A stretch of DNA of 64,000 nucleotides from Lepus europaeus (GCF_033115175.1 NC_084838.1:42263468-42327467); one strand, 5' to 3'. Shown: positions 1 to 9,880, numbered from the stretch's first letter. Notes: a model not told the origin generated them from the sequence alone. A program made the numbers and translations.

Positions 1-609
1 ACTTCAATATGGTCATCTCAAGGGGCAACTTAACCTGCTGTGCCACAATACCTACCCCCTGTGTGGATAGCACAGCAATCATTGGTTCTTAGGAATTCTG
101 AAATCCAAGAAGCCAAACATTGTAAAGACTTCTATCCCTTGTTTGTGGAATACTACTTGAATGGGTACTCATTTTGTTTTCTGGAAGGAACACCTTTGTT
201 CATTGTTCTTCCGGGTCCCTGGTTCTGTCCAGAGGGTTCCGGGTTTTCAGTATCAACCTAGGCCACATCTAAATGGGTATTGGGAAGCACACTTCCTCAG
301 CATTTGTACGGCCTGCAAGATAAGCATTTTGCTCAAAGGTTGAATGGCAGAGGTTGTCTTAATTTCAGATACTCACAAGCTTTTGTAGTTTGTATGTTTG
401 ATTTCTTTTACCACCCATTTTCCTTAACATTTGTCAAGCATGGGAAAATACCTGGTAGACATCTAATGTGTTTGCTTCTAGTCAGTCTCACATGCAGAAA
501 GAAAAGTCTCTTTCTATACATAGTTATTGATTTATTTGTCATCATGTGCCTGCCTCTCTCAACTCTGTGGCAGCTATGTGGAGACCATCTGAAAAAGACA
601 AATATATTT
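1..609 (+). other. NDUFB6: NDUFB6 last-intron sequence, nothing recognised
   Basis: This stretch lies upstream of the NDUFB6 terminal exon and should be intronic. The open frames in it are short and match no family I recognise. I see no exon with splice sites and no clear repeat. Confidence 0.6.
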
Positions 610-890
610 AAGATTTTATTTTTTATTTGAAAGGCAGGGCTACAGGGAGGGAGAGAGATCTTCCTGCTGGCTCACACCCCATATGGCCACAACTGAAGCC
701 AGAAGCTTCCTCTGGGTCTCTCAAGTGGGTGCAGGGACCCAAGGAGCCGAGCCATCTTCCATTGCTTTCCCAGGTGCATTAGCAGGAAGATGGATCAGAA
801 GTGGAGCAGCCAAGACTCCAGATGTTGCCCATATGGGATACCAGCACTGCAAATGGCGGCTTAACCCACTGTGCCACAACACTGGCCCCA
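610..890 (-). mobile_element. C repeat (CSINE)
   Basis: It reads in reverse: an A-rich tail complement and a TTTATTTGAAAGGCAG block at the left, and the tRNA-like head (CTGTGCCACAACACTGGCCCC) at the right. It is diverged and no clear TSD was found. Confidence 0.85.
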
Positions 891-960
891 AGACAGTTTG
901 TTATAGTAAACACATGGCTAAAGCAGAAGTTAAGTAATTTTTCTAAAATTGCATACAGCT

Positions 961-1233
961 GGGGCTGGCGATGTGGCATAGTGGGTAAAGCTGCTGCCTG
1001 CAACACCACCATCCATTATGGGCACCTGTTTGGGTACTGGCTGCTCCAGTTCCAAATGGCTTGGGAAAGCAGTGAAAAACTTTCCACAGGCCCAAGCTAC
1101 ACATGGGTGACCAGGATGAAGCTTCCGGCTTTGGCCTGGCCCAGCACTGGCCTTTGTGGCCATATGGAGAGTGAACCAGTGGATAGAATGTCTCTCTCTG
1201 TAACTTTCAAAATAAGTAAATGTTTTAAAAAAA
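961..1233 (+). mobile_element. C repeat (CSINE) with TSD
   Basis: Forward copy starting GGGGCTGGCGATGTGGCATAG and ending in a CTCTCTCTGTAACTTTCAAAATAAGTAAA tail. It is flanked by imperfect direct repeats, AATTGCATACAG at left and AATTGTATACAG at right, which I read as the target-site duplication. Confidence 0.88.
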
Positions 1234-1761
1234 TACAATTGTATACAGTGTGTCTGTTGAGGTTACAAGAGGTTTCACTACTTGATTCAAAGCACATGCC
1301 CTTTCAACCACACATTGTTATGTGGGTTTGAGAAAGACACCAGCACCAGTTACCCAAAGTTTGTGTTCTGTTTGCATTATTAATTCAAATGGAAAACTCA
1401 ACCGCTTTATGTATTCAGTTGCTAGGAATAGACTGCCTTCTTAAGTTGAACTCAACATGTTTCTTTTCAGCTTCTTTTTATGGCTTCTATTTCTTGGAGC
1501 CATGCAAAATAAAGATTATCCCTTTATCACTTGGAGGACATAACTTTCATGTCTTTTCTGTGTATTTCGAGTGAAACTTCCCATATTTTTTCCCTTATAC
1601 CAGAAGGTTTTGAATACTGATTACTCATCTTTAGACTTTTAAAGTGAATGCCAGAGCTCAATTAGCTCTTCCATTCAATGTTGGACATAGAGCAGAATGG
1701 AACTTCCACTCCTGCAGATTTCAGATTTGTCTACTAAATGCTTTTTTTTTTTCCCCCTTAG
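1234..1761 (+). other. NDUFB6: NDUFB6 last intron, distal part
   Basis: Apparently single-copy intron sequence. It ends in a long pyrimidine tract (1741-1758) and the AG acceptor at 1760-1761. Confidence 0.6.
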
Positions 1762-1830
1762 GGTGATACAATTCTGGAGACTGGAGAAGTAATTCCACCA
1801 ATGAAAGAATTTCCTGATGAACACCACTGA
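1762..1830 (+). CDS. NDUFB6: NDUFB6 last coding exon (partial gene)
   Basis: NDUFB6 (B17) is an accessory subunit of mitochondrial respiratory complex I, in the inner membrane. Only its last exon lies in this window. After the acceptor at 1760-1761 the frame opens with GDTILETGEVIPPMKEF and closes at TGA 1828-1830, giving 22 residues. From memory this equals the C terminus of mammalian NDUFB6; human ends DQHH where this copy ends DEHH. The exon starts in phase 0. Earlier exons lie left of the window. The 3' UTR is short, with AATAAA at 1919-1924. The next gene, SMIM27, is on the opposite strand and converges on it. Confidence 0.93.
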   Translation, partial: GDTILETGEVIPPMKEFPDEHH

Positions 1831-1945
1831 AGATTAATTAAAATTCAAAGGTGTATGAGCCCAAGTTTGTTCTTCCACCACCAGATTTACTGAATACATT
1901 TTCTGGACTAATAACTTAAATAAAGCTGACTTTCAGAGTAGTGTC
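1831..1945 (+). terminator. NDUFB6: NDUFB6 3' UTR and poly(A) signal
   Basis: The canonical AATAAA hexamer is at 1919-1924, about 90 bases past the stop codon. Cleavage is expected around 1935-1945. Confidence 0.75.
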
Positions 1946-2399
1946 CTATTTCTTCTCAATTGTACAATTTAAGACTCTAGGTAATTTAACAGTAAATAAC
2001 ACCACATTGCTACACAGATGACATGAATGACCACCTACTGATTCTGGCCCTTCTTGACTTGGAAAACAAGCTGTAGAAAGTTTTTAGTCACAATTTTTCT
2101 TAAACAGAGTACTTAACTAATTTGGTGTGAGAGTATGCAACAGAATGAGATACTGCAACAAGCAAATAGAACAGAAATTCCAGACACCTGTTTTGAAAGA
2201 GGGCATTCTGAGAAATGTTTAAGGCAGTGTTTTAGAGATCAGAGTGAAAGGTCTGTCGTCCTAGCTATGATCTAAGGCTGTCAAATCGCAGTTGCTTTGA
2301 ATTTGGTCATACAAACGAGAATATAAAAGACAATTTTTAAAGTATCAGTGCTTATAAAGGACTATACAAAAATGAACCTGGGCACTTTGCAGTATGAAT
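1946..2399. other. Spacer between convergent NDUFB6 and SMIM27 ends
   Basis: AT-rich sequence between the NDUFB6 poly(A) signal (+) and the SMIM27 poly(A) signal (-). I see no gene or clear repeat here. Confidence 0.55.
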
Positions 2400-2405
2400 T
2401 TTATT
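2400..2405 (-). terminator. SMIM27: SMIM27 poly(A) signal
   Basis: The + strand reads TTTATT, which is AATAAA on the minus strand. It lies about 85 bases downstream of the SMIM27 stop codon and is the nearest canonical hexamer. Confidence 0.6.
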
Positions 2406-2488
2406 TTGTCAATCTACAAAGGTGTCGGATAAGCATAAGGGAAAGAACTGTATTTGCAAAGAACTAAATTCAGTAGAATTACAAGTCT

Positions 2489-2964
2489 TCATTCATCCCA
2501 GAGTTTCGGGTATTGCTTCCGTAGCTGTCGCCGCGCGGCCACGGTGGATGCATAGATGACGTATCCCCAGGAGAGCAAAACGATCGCCAGCAGCAACTAT
2601 CGAGAAAACAAACGCGGAAAGGTAACAAAAGCACAAGCCACAACACGGGGCGTGGAACGTCCCCGCCCGTCGGTGAGGGTTTCCGCGCGCGGTTGCTAAG
2701 GTGGGAATTCGGCGACCCAGGCCAATAGACGGGATTCCGGAGGCCAGCCTACCCGGCAGCCGTCACGTCAGCGGCGGAAGAGGCGGGCCCGGGCGAGGGC
2801 GTGAAACGCTTAATGCAGAAATGGGCTTTGGAGTTTCTGGGCGCTGAAGATCCAGGGGCCCCTCCGCCCGCGGGCCCGGGGAGTCGACGGCGTGGAGCTG
2901 CGCCAGACCCGCGACCTACCGCTGAGTAAATCCGCTCCAGCGTGCGGCGACTCACTGGCGTCAT
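2489..2964 (-). CDS. SMIM27: SMIM27 small membrane protein, two exons
   Basis: SMIM27 is a vertebrate single-pass membrane micropeptide, 55 residues in human, of unclear function. Exon 1 is 2964-2920: MTPVSRRTLERIYSA, followed by a GTAGGT donor at 2919. Exon 2 is 2596-2489, after a pyrimidine-rich acceptor ending CGATAG. It starts LLLAIVLLSWGYVIYAS, a clear transmembrane segment, then a basic stretch ARRQLRK. The joined product has 50 residues. The N terminus and membrane segment match my memory of the human protein closely. The last five residues (KLWDE) do not; the expected tail is in another frame (see findings). The start is the only ATG that gives the conserved N terminus. It diverges from TOPORS across a CpG island. 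The join covers 2964-2920 and 2596-2489; 2919-2597 is intron. Confidence 0.88.
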
Positions 2965-3052
2965 GGTGAGCAGGCTGGCGGCGGCCCGCGGGCTCGGGCT
3001 CGGGCTGCGGCTCCTAGGGCGACCTCCCGGGCGGCGGCTGCCGGGCGGCGGC

Positions 3053-3062
3053 GGCCATCTTG
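3053..3062 (-). promoter_or_regulatory. SMIM27: YY1-like motif near SMIM27 start
   Basis: The minus strand reads CAAGATGGCC, close to the YY1 core AAGATGGCGGC. It is about 90 bases upstream of the SMIM27 ATG, where the transcription start is expected. Sequence match only. Confidence 0.45.
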
Positions 3063-4150
3063 CAGCCGGGCACGAGCGCCCGCCCCCTGGCTTCCCGGAG
3101 CGTGTCCCGGCAGGCCGGCCGGCCGCTTCCGCCCGGAGTTGGGAGCGGAGTTAGGCGATCCGGGGGCCCAGCCCGCCTTTCGGGGAAGGGGATGAACTAG
3201 GCGAGACAGTGTGTTAGGAATCGCCCTTTGTCACCCCGATTGCTGGGCCTGCGCCTTCAAGAAGTAGATTTCCCTTTCAGATACCGTGCAGTGTTAACGC
3301 AGAGTACTGTGCCGTCGCGTGCGTGTAAAAGTTTATCTGAAAACTTTCACAGGCATCTGGGGATGCAAGTAGTACCGCCGCTCTGCCCGCGCACCTAGTC
3401 CACACGGGGTAGGCGGTCTCCGACCTGAGCGGGAATGCCCCCTCCGCGTTACACAGCGGTGGCGGTTGTTGAAATCTCCTTGGACAGTCCGCCCCGGGGC
3501 GCGCCGCTGCCCGCCGGTGGAAGCGGCGATTGCCGTGGCACGCGTCGCCCCGCCGAGGGACCGGCCGGGCAACAGGTGCTGGCCGAGCGAGCGGTTTGGC
3601 GCGAGCGCTCCCAGTGCAGCCCGCCAATGTCTGGGCGCTGGAAGGCGAGGCCTGACTGGTGGAATGTGGGCCCCGGGGTTCTTGCCGGACACCACTTGAG
3701 CAGTTTTCACAACCCCGATTTCCGGGCGTGCGAAGGAGACAGGAGGCACGTCTCTGAGAGAAGAACGGTAGGTCTGAGGGAGAGCTCGGGCCCCGTTCGG
3801 GGTTCCCCCCTGAAGACTTCGTAGGCTACTGTTCGGGTCTCATTCGAACCCCGTGCAGCCGGAGGGAAGTCCATGGAACAGTTCCCGCGGCTGTACACTG
3901 GAGCTAATTTTAGTAACTTCTCAACAGAGTTCGGGGAGGCTGGGGACCAAGCTAGTTACCGTGAGTCCCCGGTGAGTCGGGAGTGAACGTTAGCTCGCTA
4001 ACCCCGACACCCGCTAGGACGAATAACGACGGGAAGCGAGGCCAAGGCTGAGTTTCTCGTCTCCGGGGTCCGGTCTGGAGCGTTGGGGGAAGGGCGGTCT
4101 CGGGCCGGTGCGCGCTAAGCCCCGCCCTCGGCGCGGGCGCCCGTCCCCCC

Positions 4151-4160
4151 GCGCATGCGT
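4151..4160 (+). promoter_or_regulatory. TOPORS: NRF1-like motif, TOPORS promoter
   Basis: GCGCATGCGT is one base off the palindromic NRF1 site GCGCATGCGC. It contains the upstream in-frame ATG at 4155, which suggests that this ATG belongs to the promoter rather than the coding sequence. Confidence 0.5.
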
Positions 4161-4238
4161 CGACACGGCGGGTGTTATGTTTTGATGCTCCGGGAGTCGG
4201 GGGCTGGGTCTCGCCTTGTGCCCCGCCCCCAAGCCGTC

Positions 4239-4262
4239 ATTGGTGAAAAGTGCTTTACGTCA
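4239..4262 (+). promoter_or_regulatory. TOPORS: Inverted CCAAT and CRE-like motifs, TOPORS promoter
   Basis: ATTGG (4239-4243) is an inverted CCAAT box, and TTACGTCA (4255-4262) is a CRE/ATF-type site. A GC box (CCCCGCCCCC) lies at 4221-4230. The CRE touches the codon that aligns with the human start methionine. The transcription start cannot be placed from sequence alone. Confidence 0.5.
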
Positions 4263-4460
4263 CAGGGGTCGAAGCAGCCGCCGGGGTCTCCGCTGTCTCG
4301 CGAGGAGGGTGAAGCGCCGGCGCCGGCTCCCGCGCCTGAGGGTAGGCGGAGAAGTCGCCGGGTCCGCCTTCGCGGATCCTGCCGTCACCGACCCAGCTTC
4401 CTGGGCCGCCGGGAGCTTGCCGCGAGCGCCCCGGCCGGGCCCGCGCCTGCATCCCCCGAG
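4263..4460 (+). CDS. TOPORS: TOPORS exon 1, coding-equivalent part
   Basis: In frame, this stretch encodes GSPLSREEGEAPAPAPAPEG, a basic block (RRRSRRVRLRGSCRHRP) and ends ASPE before a GTGAGT donor at 4461. I recognise it as the N-terminal segment of human TOPORS (residues 2-66). Splicing to 9881 is in phase 0 and gives ...SPE-IMASAAK, as in human. The oddity is at 4263: the human first ATG aligns with CAG here, so the segment has no start at that place. In-frame ATGs exist at 4155 and 4185, but both have weak contexts and the first lies in an NRF1 motif. The segment may therefore be 5' UTR in this species, with translation starting at 9884, or it may use an upstream or non-AUG start. Confidence 0.65.
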
Positions 4461-4744
4461 GTGAGTTGCGCCGGGAACAATGGGGCGCGGGGGTCTGGAG
4501 GGCTGGGCGCGCTGGCGACCCCGCGGAGAGCGCGGCCTAGGGGCGAGGAGCTGCGGCCTCGACCTGAGGGGCTGTCCGGGCCTCGGCGGGGCTGGCGGGC
4601 GGCTCTGGCGGCGCACCTGTGGATTTGGACGGTGGGCGGGTCGAGGGGTACGTTTCCGGAGGCGCTGTGAGGGTCGCCAGCCTGGCTGCGTCCGGCGGAG
4701 AGCGTCCCGTTCTCTAGAAAAACAGACTACACAGAGCTTGAGTC

Positions 4745-4865
4745 TGAACCGTGGGCTCGGCCCCGACTGGGTGTGTGACCTTGGCTAGGTCCCCTGAACT
4801 CCGGAGCCTGTCCGTGAAAATGGGAATAGCGGTGCCTCCGTGGGTTGTGGTTACGTAACGCGGCC
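4745..4865 (+). repeat. MIR fragment
   Basis: It contains the MIR core in forward order: GTGTGTGACCTTGGCTAGGTC, then CTCCGGAGCCTGTCCGTGAAAATGGGAATAG. It is diverged and lies at the edge of the CpG island. Confidence 0.7.
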
Positions 4866-4869
4866 GTGG

Positions 4870-5769
4870 CATGTCTCAGCCCGAGAAAGCGACCGGCGCC
4901 GTGACTGCTGGAGTTGTCGGAGCAGTGCTGCACATGCTGGGCTGGGCTTGCCCGAGTGGGACGGCTTCGCCCAGGTAGCTCAGCTTTCCTCCCTTCCTAG
5001 ACTGGAAGAGGCAGTGCCGAGATGGGGGCGGGAGGGTGGGGGTACGAGGAAAAGTACGATGATGACTTAGTACTCACAGGGGGCCCCTTCCAGTCAGTTA
5101 CGGGTGCTGAACACAACCCATATTACCCTGATTTTCAAGTAACAACCAGTATATGTTACTGCTGTGTGACTTGTGCTGCTGTTTATGTAAAATCCGTGCC
5201 TTCGCACCACCAGCTTTTCAGCTGGGTGCTTCTACTTAGAAGTGGTGGTGATTATAAAAAGAATTCTTTCCAGCAGCCCTGCTTCGTTTATACCCCTGTG
5301 CGGTCTTTCAGCTGTCTGATCTTTAGATTCCAGCCTCTAGATTCTATGTCTCCTTTACCCATTTACCCCACATATGTGTGCCTTGCCTTTCGGTTGATTA
5401 TCTAAATTTCCACTGTATTGTGAGATAAAGGGGTGTTATCCTTGTTAAAAACCAGTAGATTTGAAGATTTGAGAAGAGAAGGTTTGTTTAATCAGTTTAT
5501 CCTAAAAATAAACTTTGTCTTGGATTTGGGGGGCAGTTTAGGAATTGGGATCAGAGCTGATTAATTTCCTCTGTGGGGAAATTAATTTCTAGTCCCAGTT
5601 ACTAGTGTGCTAGCATAGAGAAACCTTTATGCAGGTTTTTTTTTTTTTTTCTAGAACCTGAAGCACTGAATGTATTTACCATCAGATAGGCACAGATTTG
5701 CTACATAAATCCAGAACCTCTTGCAAATCTGGCCGTCTTCATCTCGCTCCAACCATCCTGGTTTTAGCC
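4870..5769 (+). other. TOPORS: TOPORS intron, no feature seen
   Basis: Moderate-GC sequence grading into AT-rich sequence. It includes a T tract at 5637-5650. I recognise no exon or repeat. Confidence 0.5.
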
Positions 5770-6300
5770 TCAATTTGTATTTTTAAACAGCTTTGCTGAG
5801 GTATAATTTAAATTCCATCCATAAAGTTCACCTGCTTTAATTATGTAATTCAGTGGGGTTTTTTTGTGTATTTACAGAGTTGTGCAACCATCACCATAGC
5901 CAAATTGTAGAACATTTTCATCATCCAGAGAGAAATCTGACTATTGCCCCAGCAACCATTAGTCTACTTCCTATCTGAATTAATTTGCCTTCCAGACATT
6001 ATATATAAATGGCTTCATACTATATGTGGTCTTTTGTGACTTATTTTTCATTTAGCATAATAAAGTGGTTCATCCATGGGTGGTGGTAGATAAGTATGTT
6101 ATTCTTCTTATTACCAAATAATAATTTTCTGGATAGACCACATTCTGTTAATCTATTCGTTTTTAGTTTTGAATTATTTTGACTAACACTGCTGTGGATA
6201 TTCACATAAAAATTTCTATTTGAATCTCTCTTGGGTCGTTACCTGTGTGTGGAATTGCTGGGTCATATGGTAATTCTTTGTTTTAATTTTAATGATGATT
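5770..6300 (-). mobile_element. Ancient L1 3' fragment, antisense
   Basis: The + strand reads the complement of an old mammalian L1 3' region: AACAGCTTTGCTGAGGTATA, later TGTGCAACCATCACCATAGCC, and near the end GGAATTGCTGGGTCATATGG. It is highly diverged with no open frame. Confidence 0.75.
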
Positions 6301-6466
6301 CTGAAGAGATAATCCTTCATTTCATGTTCTCTTTGCATCATCATCATCATTTGATGAATACCATTCTTTGAGGCTAAATATATTATTCCTGTGTAGAAAT
6401 ACAAGAGAGAACTCTTACTTGTTTTTTTTTTTTTTTTTAATGGAGGATATTACCAGTTAATTCTTT

Positions 6467-6776
6467 TTTTTTTTTTTTTTTTTTTTTTTTGACAAGCAGA
6501 GTGGACAGTGAGAGAGAGAGACAGAGAGGAAGGTCTTCCTTTTGCCGTTAGTTCACTCTCCAGTGGCCACCGCGGCTGGCGTGCTGTGGCCGGTGCACTG
6601 CGCTGATCCGAAGAGGTGCAGGGCCCAAGCACTTGGGCCATCCTCAGTGCACTCCCTGGCCACAGCAGAGAGCTGGCCTGGAAGAGGGGCAATGGGGACA
6701 GAAGCCGGCGCCCCAACCGGGACTAGAACCCGGTGTGCCAGCGCCACAAGGCAGAGGATTAGCTGCGGCGCCAGCC
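6467..6776 (-). mobile_element. Young C repeat (CSINE2-type) with exact TSD
   Basis: It starts with a 24-base T run followed by GACAAGCAGAGTGGACAGTGAG and ends GGCGCCAGCC. The exact 13-base duplication CAGTTAATTCTTT flanks it at 6454-6466 and 6777-6789. Confidence 0.95.
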
Positions 6777-6789
6777 CAGTTAATTCTTT

Positions 6790-7369
6790 AGCATTATGGT
6801 TAACAGTCTTAAAAGTAGGAAAGAAAAGAGTAAATCCTACTTAGCTGCCATTTTGTTTTATTTGAGTTTTGAATTTCCCACCTAATAATTTCCCTTAAAA
6901 ATTCATTTTGGGTTGTCAATTTTTATGTGAACTAGAGATATTTACTTAACAATAAAATTCTACAGTTCAAACAAATTAAGCTAAAATAGTACTGAATTAA
7001 AATTCACCAATCTTTTTCCCAATTCATATAAATCTTTTCATTATATAAAGGGGAAGACTAAAATCTGGTGTTAATGTGGATTTCTCTGACTTAAAGAATT
7101 AGTTTCAGGTGAAACCTGGTCTTTAGTCCAGATCTTCTGATGAGCAGTCTAGTTTCCTTCCTACTTTTTCCTACCCTTTCCTTCTAAGACATGTTCACCA
7201 TTTATGATCCTGAAAGTTTTTATGTTGTTGGTTTTTTAAGTAGAGGGAATGCTGAGAAATGTATGTAATAGGAAGGTTTCCGAGTTCAAATATATTAACA
7301 AAAAAGCAATTAGTATTATGTATTTATAATTTTATTTGCTTAGATTTGTTAGGTATTCTAGGATAGGGT
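6790..7369 (+). other. TOPORS: TOPORS intron, no feature seen
   Basis: AT-rich sequence with no recognisable exon or repeat. Confidence 0.5.
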
Positions 7370-7700
7370 AGGTGAGGTGTTTAGAACATTGGTTAAGACA
7401 CTGTTTGGGAGTCCCTCATCCCATATCAGAGTGCCTAGCTTTGAGTCCCCATTACACTTCAGATTACAGCTTCTTCCTATTGTGCACTCAGGGAGGCATC
7501 AGATCATGGTCCAAAACTTGGGCTCTTGCCACTCATGTGGGAGACCAAGAGATCAAATTCCTGCTTCTGGGATCTGGCCCATCTCCTGCTGTTGTGGGCA
7601 TCTGGGGAGTAAAGCAGCGGATGGGAGATCTCTTAGTCCATCTGTCTCTGCCACTGTCTCTCTGTCTTTCAAGTAAGATGAAAAAATGTAAAAATTAAAA
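7370..7700 (+). mobile_element. Old C repeat
   Basis: Forward, diverged copy: CATCCCATATCAGAGTGCC, AAATTCCTGCTTCTGG, then a TCTCTGTCTTTCAAGTAAGATG tail. It belongs to an older subfamily than the GC-rich copies. Confidence 0.75.
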
Positions 7701-7885
7701 AATGAATGAACATTAAAAAAAATTTAGGACAGTGGTGGCTTTTGCATTTCTATTCCAGAAAATAGAAGACTAGAAATATTTGGACCCCTGAAGAAACATT
7801 TGCTCAGCATTAATCAGTGTTAAGTTATTATTCTGAGAAAGTCTGTATGCCCTGTGAACAAATTTGACTTGAAGCCTGAGATGGG

Positions 7886-8188
7886 AATTAGAGTTAGACA
7901 GTGAGAGAGAGAGAAAGATCTTCCCTCTGTTTGCTCACCCCCCAATGGCCGCTGCGGCCGGTGCGCTGCGCCGATCCAAAGCCAGGAGCCAGGTGCTTCC
8001 TCTTGGTCTCCCATGCGGGTGCAGGGGCCAAACACTTGAGCCATCCTCCACTGCCTTCCCAGGCCACAGCAGAGAGCTGGACTGGAAGAGGAGCAACCAG
8101 GACAGAATCCGGCGCCCCAACCAGGACTAGGACCCAGGGTGCCAGCACCACAGTTGGAGGATTAGCCTAGTGAGCCACGGCGCCGGCC
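7886..8188 (-). mobile_element. Young C repeat (CSINE2-type)
   Basis: Reverse copy: GACAGTGAGAGAGAGAGAAAG at left, CACTTGAGCCATCCTCCACTG in the middle, GAGCCACGGCGCCGGCC at right. Confidence 0.92.
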
Positions 8189-8614
8189 AGAAAATTGCAG
8201 TTCTGTTATTTGACTTATTTGATAGCAGTTGATCAGTGATTGAACTTTTGGTGATAAAGGAGGTGGGAAAAGATGAATAGTAAACCCACAGAAACATAAA
8301 AGAAGAAGCTAACGTTTAACATATACAAAACGATCAGCATAGAATGCATCCAAAGAGAGAGAGTCTACAGGTAACAGTGATGCAATACAATCAGTGTTCA
8401 GTACAATTTCAGCTCCAACAACTTCATTTTATAAGTTACAAGCCTATGTAAATTGATGAGTTTAAAGAAAACAAAGCTAATCTTTAAGATTCTAGTGATC
8501 CTTGTGGGAAAAGGTAATAGGTAAGGGAAATGAAACAATTTCAAAATACCTTGGTGTTGACTTTTGGATTAAATAAAAAAGGCAAGGAAGGCTTTTTGGA
8601 AATGCTGAATATAA

Positions 8615-8720
8615 TAGTACAATAACAATAGCATAGTAGTCATAATAATAACAGTACTCAGTGGACACTATTAGTCAGCCACTGCCCTTAAGTGCTTTTA
8701 CATTTATTTGACTTTATCTC
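8615..8720 (-). repeat. MIR fragment (weak)
   Basis: It resembles the reverse MIR 3' part (CACTATTAGTCAGCCACTGCC, AAGTGCTTTTACATTTATTTG). It is short and diverged. Confidence 0.45.
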
Positions 8721-8916
8721 CACTGAAAGATCCCTTTTTAAGTAATTTTTGAGAACTATAGAATTAAACAGGTGAACTTTGATTTATAAATTATATCTCA
8801 CTAAAGCTGTTTCAGAAGAGTACATATACAATATTATCATAAAGTAAGTCAAAACTATAATATTAGGGGCATATGTGCATGAAAGATAGGAAATACACAG
8901 AAATAGTATCAATTGA

Positions 8917-9005
8917 GGGGAGTGAACCAGCGGAAGGAAGACCTTTTTCTCTCTCTCTCTCACACTGTCTATAACTCTGCCTGTCAAATTAAAAAAAAAA
9001 AAAGA
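8917..9005 (+). mobile_element. 5'-truncated C repeat with exact 16-base TSD
   Basis: Only the 3' end is present (GAGTGAACCAGCGGAAGGAAG, CT tract, CTGCCTGTCAAATT, A run). AAATAGTATCAATTGA is duplicated exactly at 8901-8916 and 9006-9021, which shows insertion by target-primed reverse transcription. Confidence 0.93.
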
Positions 9006-9187
9006 AAATAGTATCAATTGAAGGTTGTGTTTTTTTTTTTTTTTTTTTCTCTTAGAGGAATGAATAAAAGAAGTCTGGAGCAACTATGAAAAGTATTAGA
9101 TCTGAGTGGTAGATTTGGAGTATTTTGTTTTGATCTTTTTTGGGTATATATGAAATATTTTTCAGTGAAATTATTAGTATTAATATT

Positions 9188-9504
9188 TTTAAAGATTCAT
9201 TTATTTACTTGAAAGTCAGAGTTACACAGGGAGAGAAGGAGAGGCAGAGAGAGGTCTTCCATCTGTTGGTTCTCTCCCTAATTGGCCACAATGGCTGGAG
9301 CTGTACAGATCCAAAGCCAGGAGCTTCTTTGAGGTCTTCCATGTGGGTGCAGGGGCCTAAGGACTTGGACCATCTTCCACTGCTTTCCCAGGCCATAGCA
9401 GAGAGCTGAATGGGAAGTGGAGCGGCTAGAACTTGAACCTACACCCATATGGGATACCAGCACTGCAGGCTGCAGTTTTACCCACTGCGCCACAGCGCCA
9501 GCCC
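9188..9504 (-). mobile_element. C repeat
   Basis: Reverse full-length copy: AAAGATTCATTTATTTACTTG at left, CCACTGCGCCACAGCGCCAG at right. Confidence 0.92.
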
Positions 9505-9544
9505 AGTTAAATTACTTTTTAAACAAAATAGAATATTACATAAT

Positions 9545-9765
9545 ATTTAAGAGATTATTAAGTTCTGGGTACCTTTTCTAATGTCTTTTTACATCTTTAC
9601 AGACCCTGGGAGGCAGGTTCTATTATCACTGACCTACAGGTGAAAGTAAAGTGCAGGCGTAGTAACTGGTTCACAGTCACACTGATAGTATGCAACCAGG
9701 ATTTAGCACCAGGAAATCTAACTTTAGTGCTTGTGCTATATGTTACTATACGTTCCTATGCTATA
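9545..9765 (-). repeat. MIR copy
   Basis: It follows the reverse MIR order: GGCAGGTTCTATTATCACTG, then ACAGGTGAAAG, AACTGGTTCACAGTCACACTG and AACCAGGATTTAG. Confidence 0.75.
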
Positions 9766-9880
9766 AACCATTCAGGTATTTTCACCAAAGTATGTTCCAA
9801 GGTCTTTATTGCATTTTTGTTCAGATTATTTAGTCATTCTTCTTTTTCAGGTTACTGATATATTTCTTTCCCTTTTACAG

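Larger units (their letters stand above)
2640..4720. promoter_or_regulatory. CpG island between SMIM27 and TOPORS
   Basis: This is the only long stretch dense in CpG, with many GC boxes (CCCGCCC) and GCGC blocks. SMIM27 exon 1 reads left from 2964 and TOPORS exon 1 reads right and ends at 4460, so the island should hold both promoters. The long open frames in it are typical of GC-rich DNA and match nothing. Confidence 0.8.
4461..9880 (+). other. TOPORS: TOPORS intron
   Basis: It runs from the donor at 4461 to the acceptor TTTTACAG at 9873-9880. It holds two or three MIR fragments, one antisense L1 remnant and five C repeats, listed separately. A second possible acceptor (TTTTTCAG) ends at 9850 and would add 30 bases in frame. 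Confidence 0.8.

Noticed and set aside
3277-3824. Long overlapping open frames on both strands (116-138 residues)
   Set aside because: They lie in a CpG island where stops are rare, overlap on both strands and show no domain or splice support.
4480-4788. Open frames continuing past the TOPORS exon 1 donor
   Set aside because: Conserved peptide similarity stops exactly at GTGAGT (4461); the rest is GC-rich intron.
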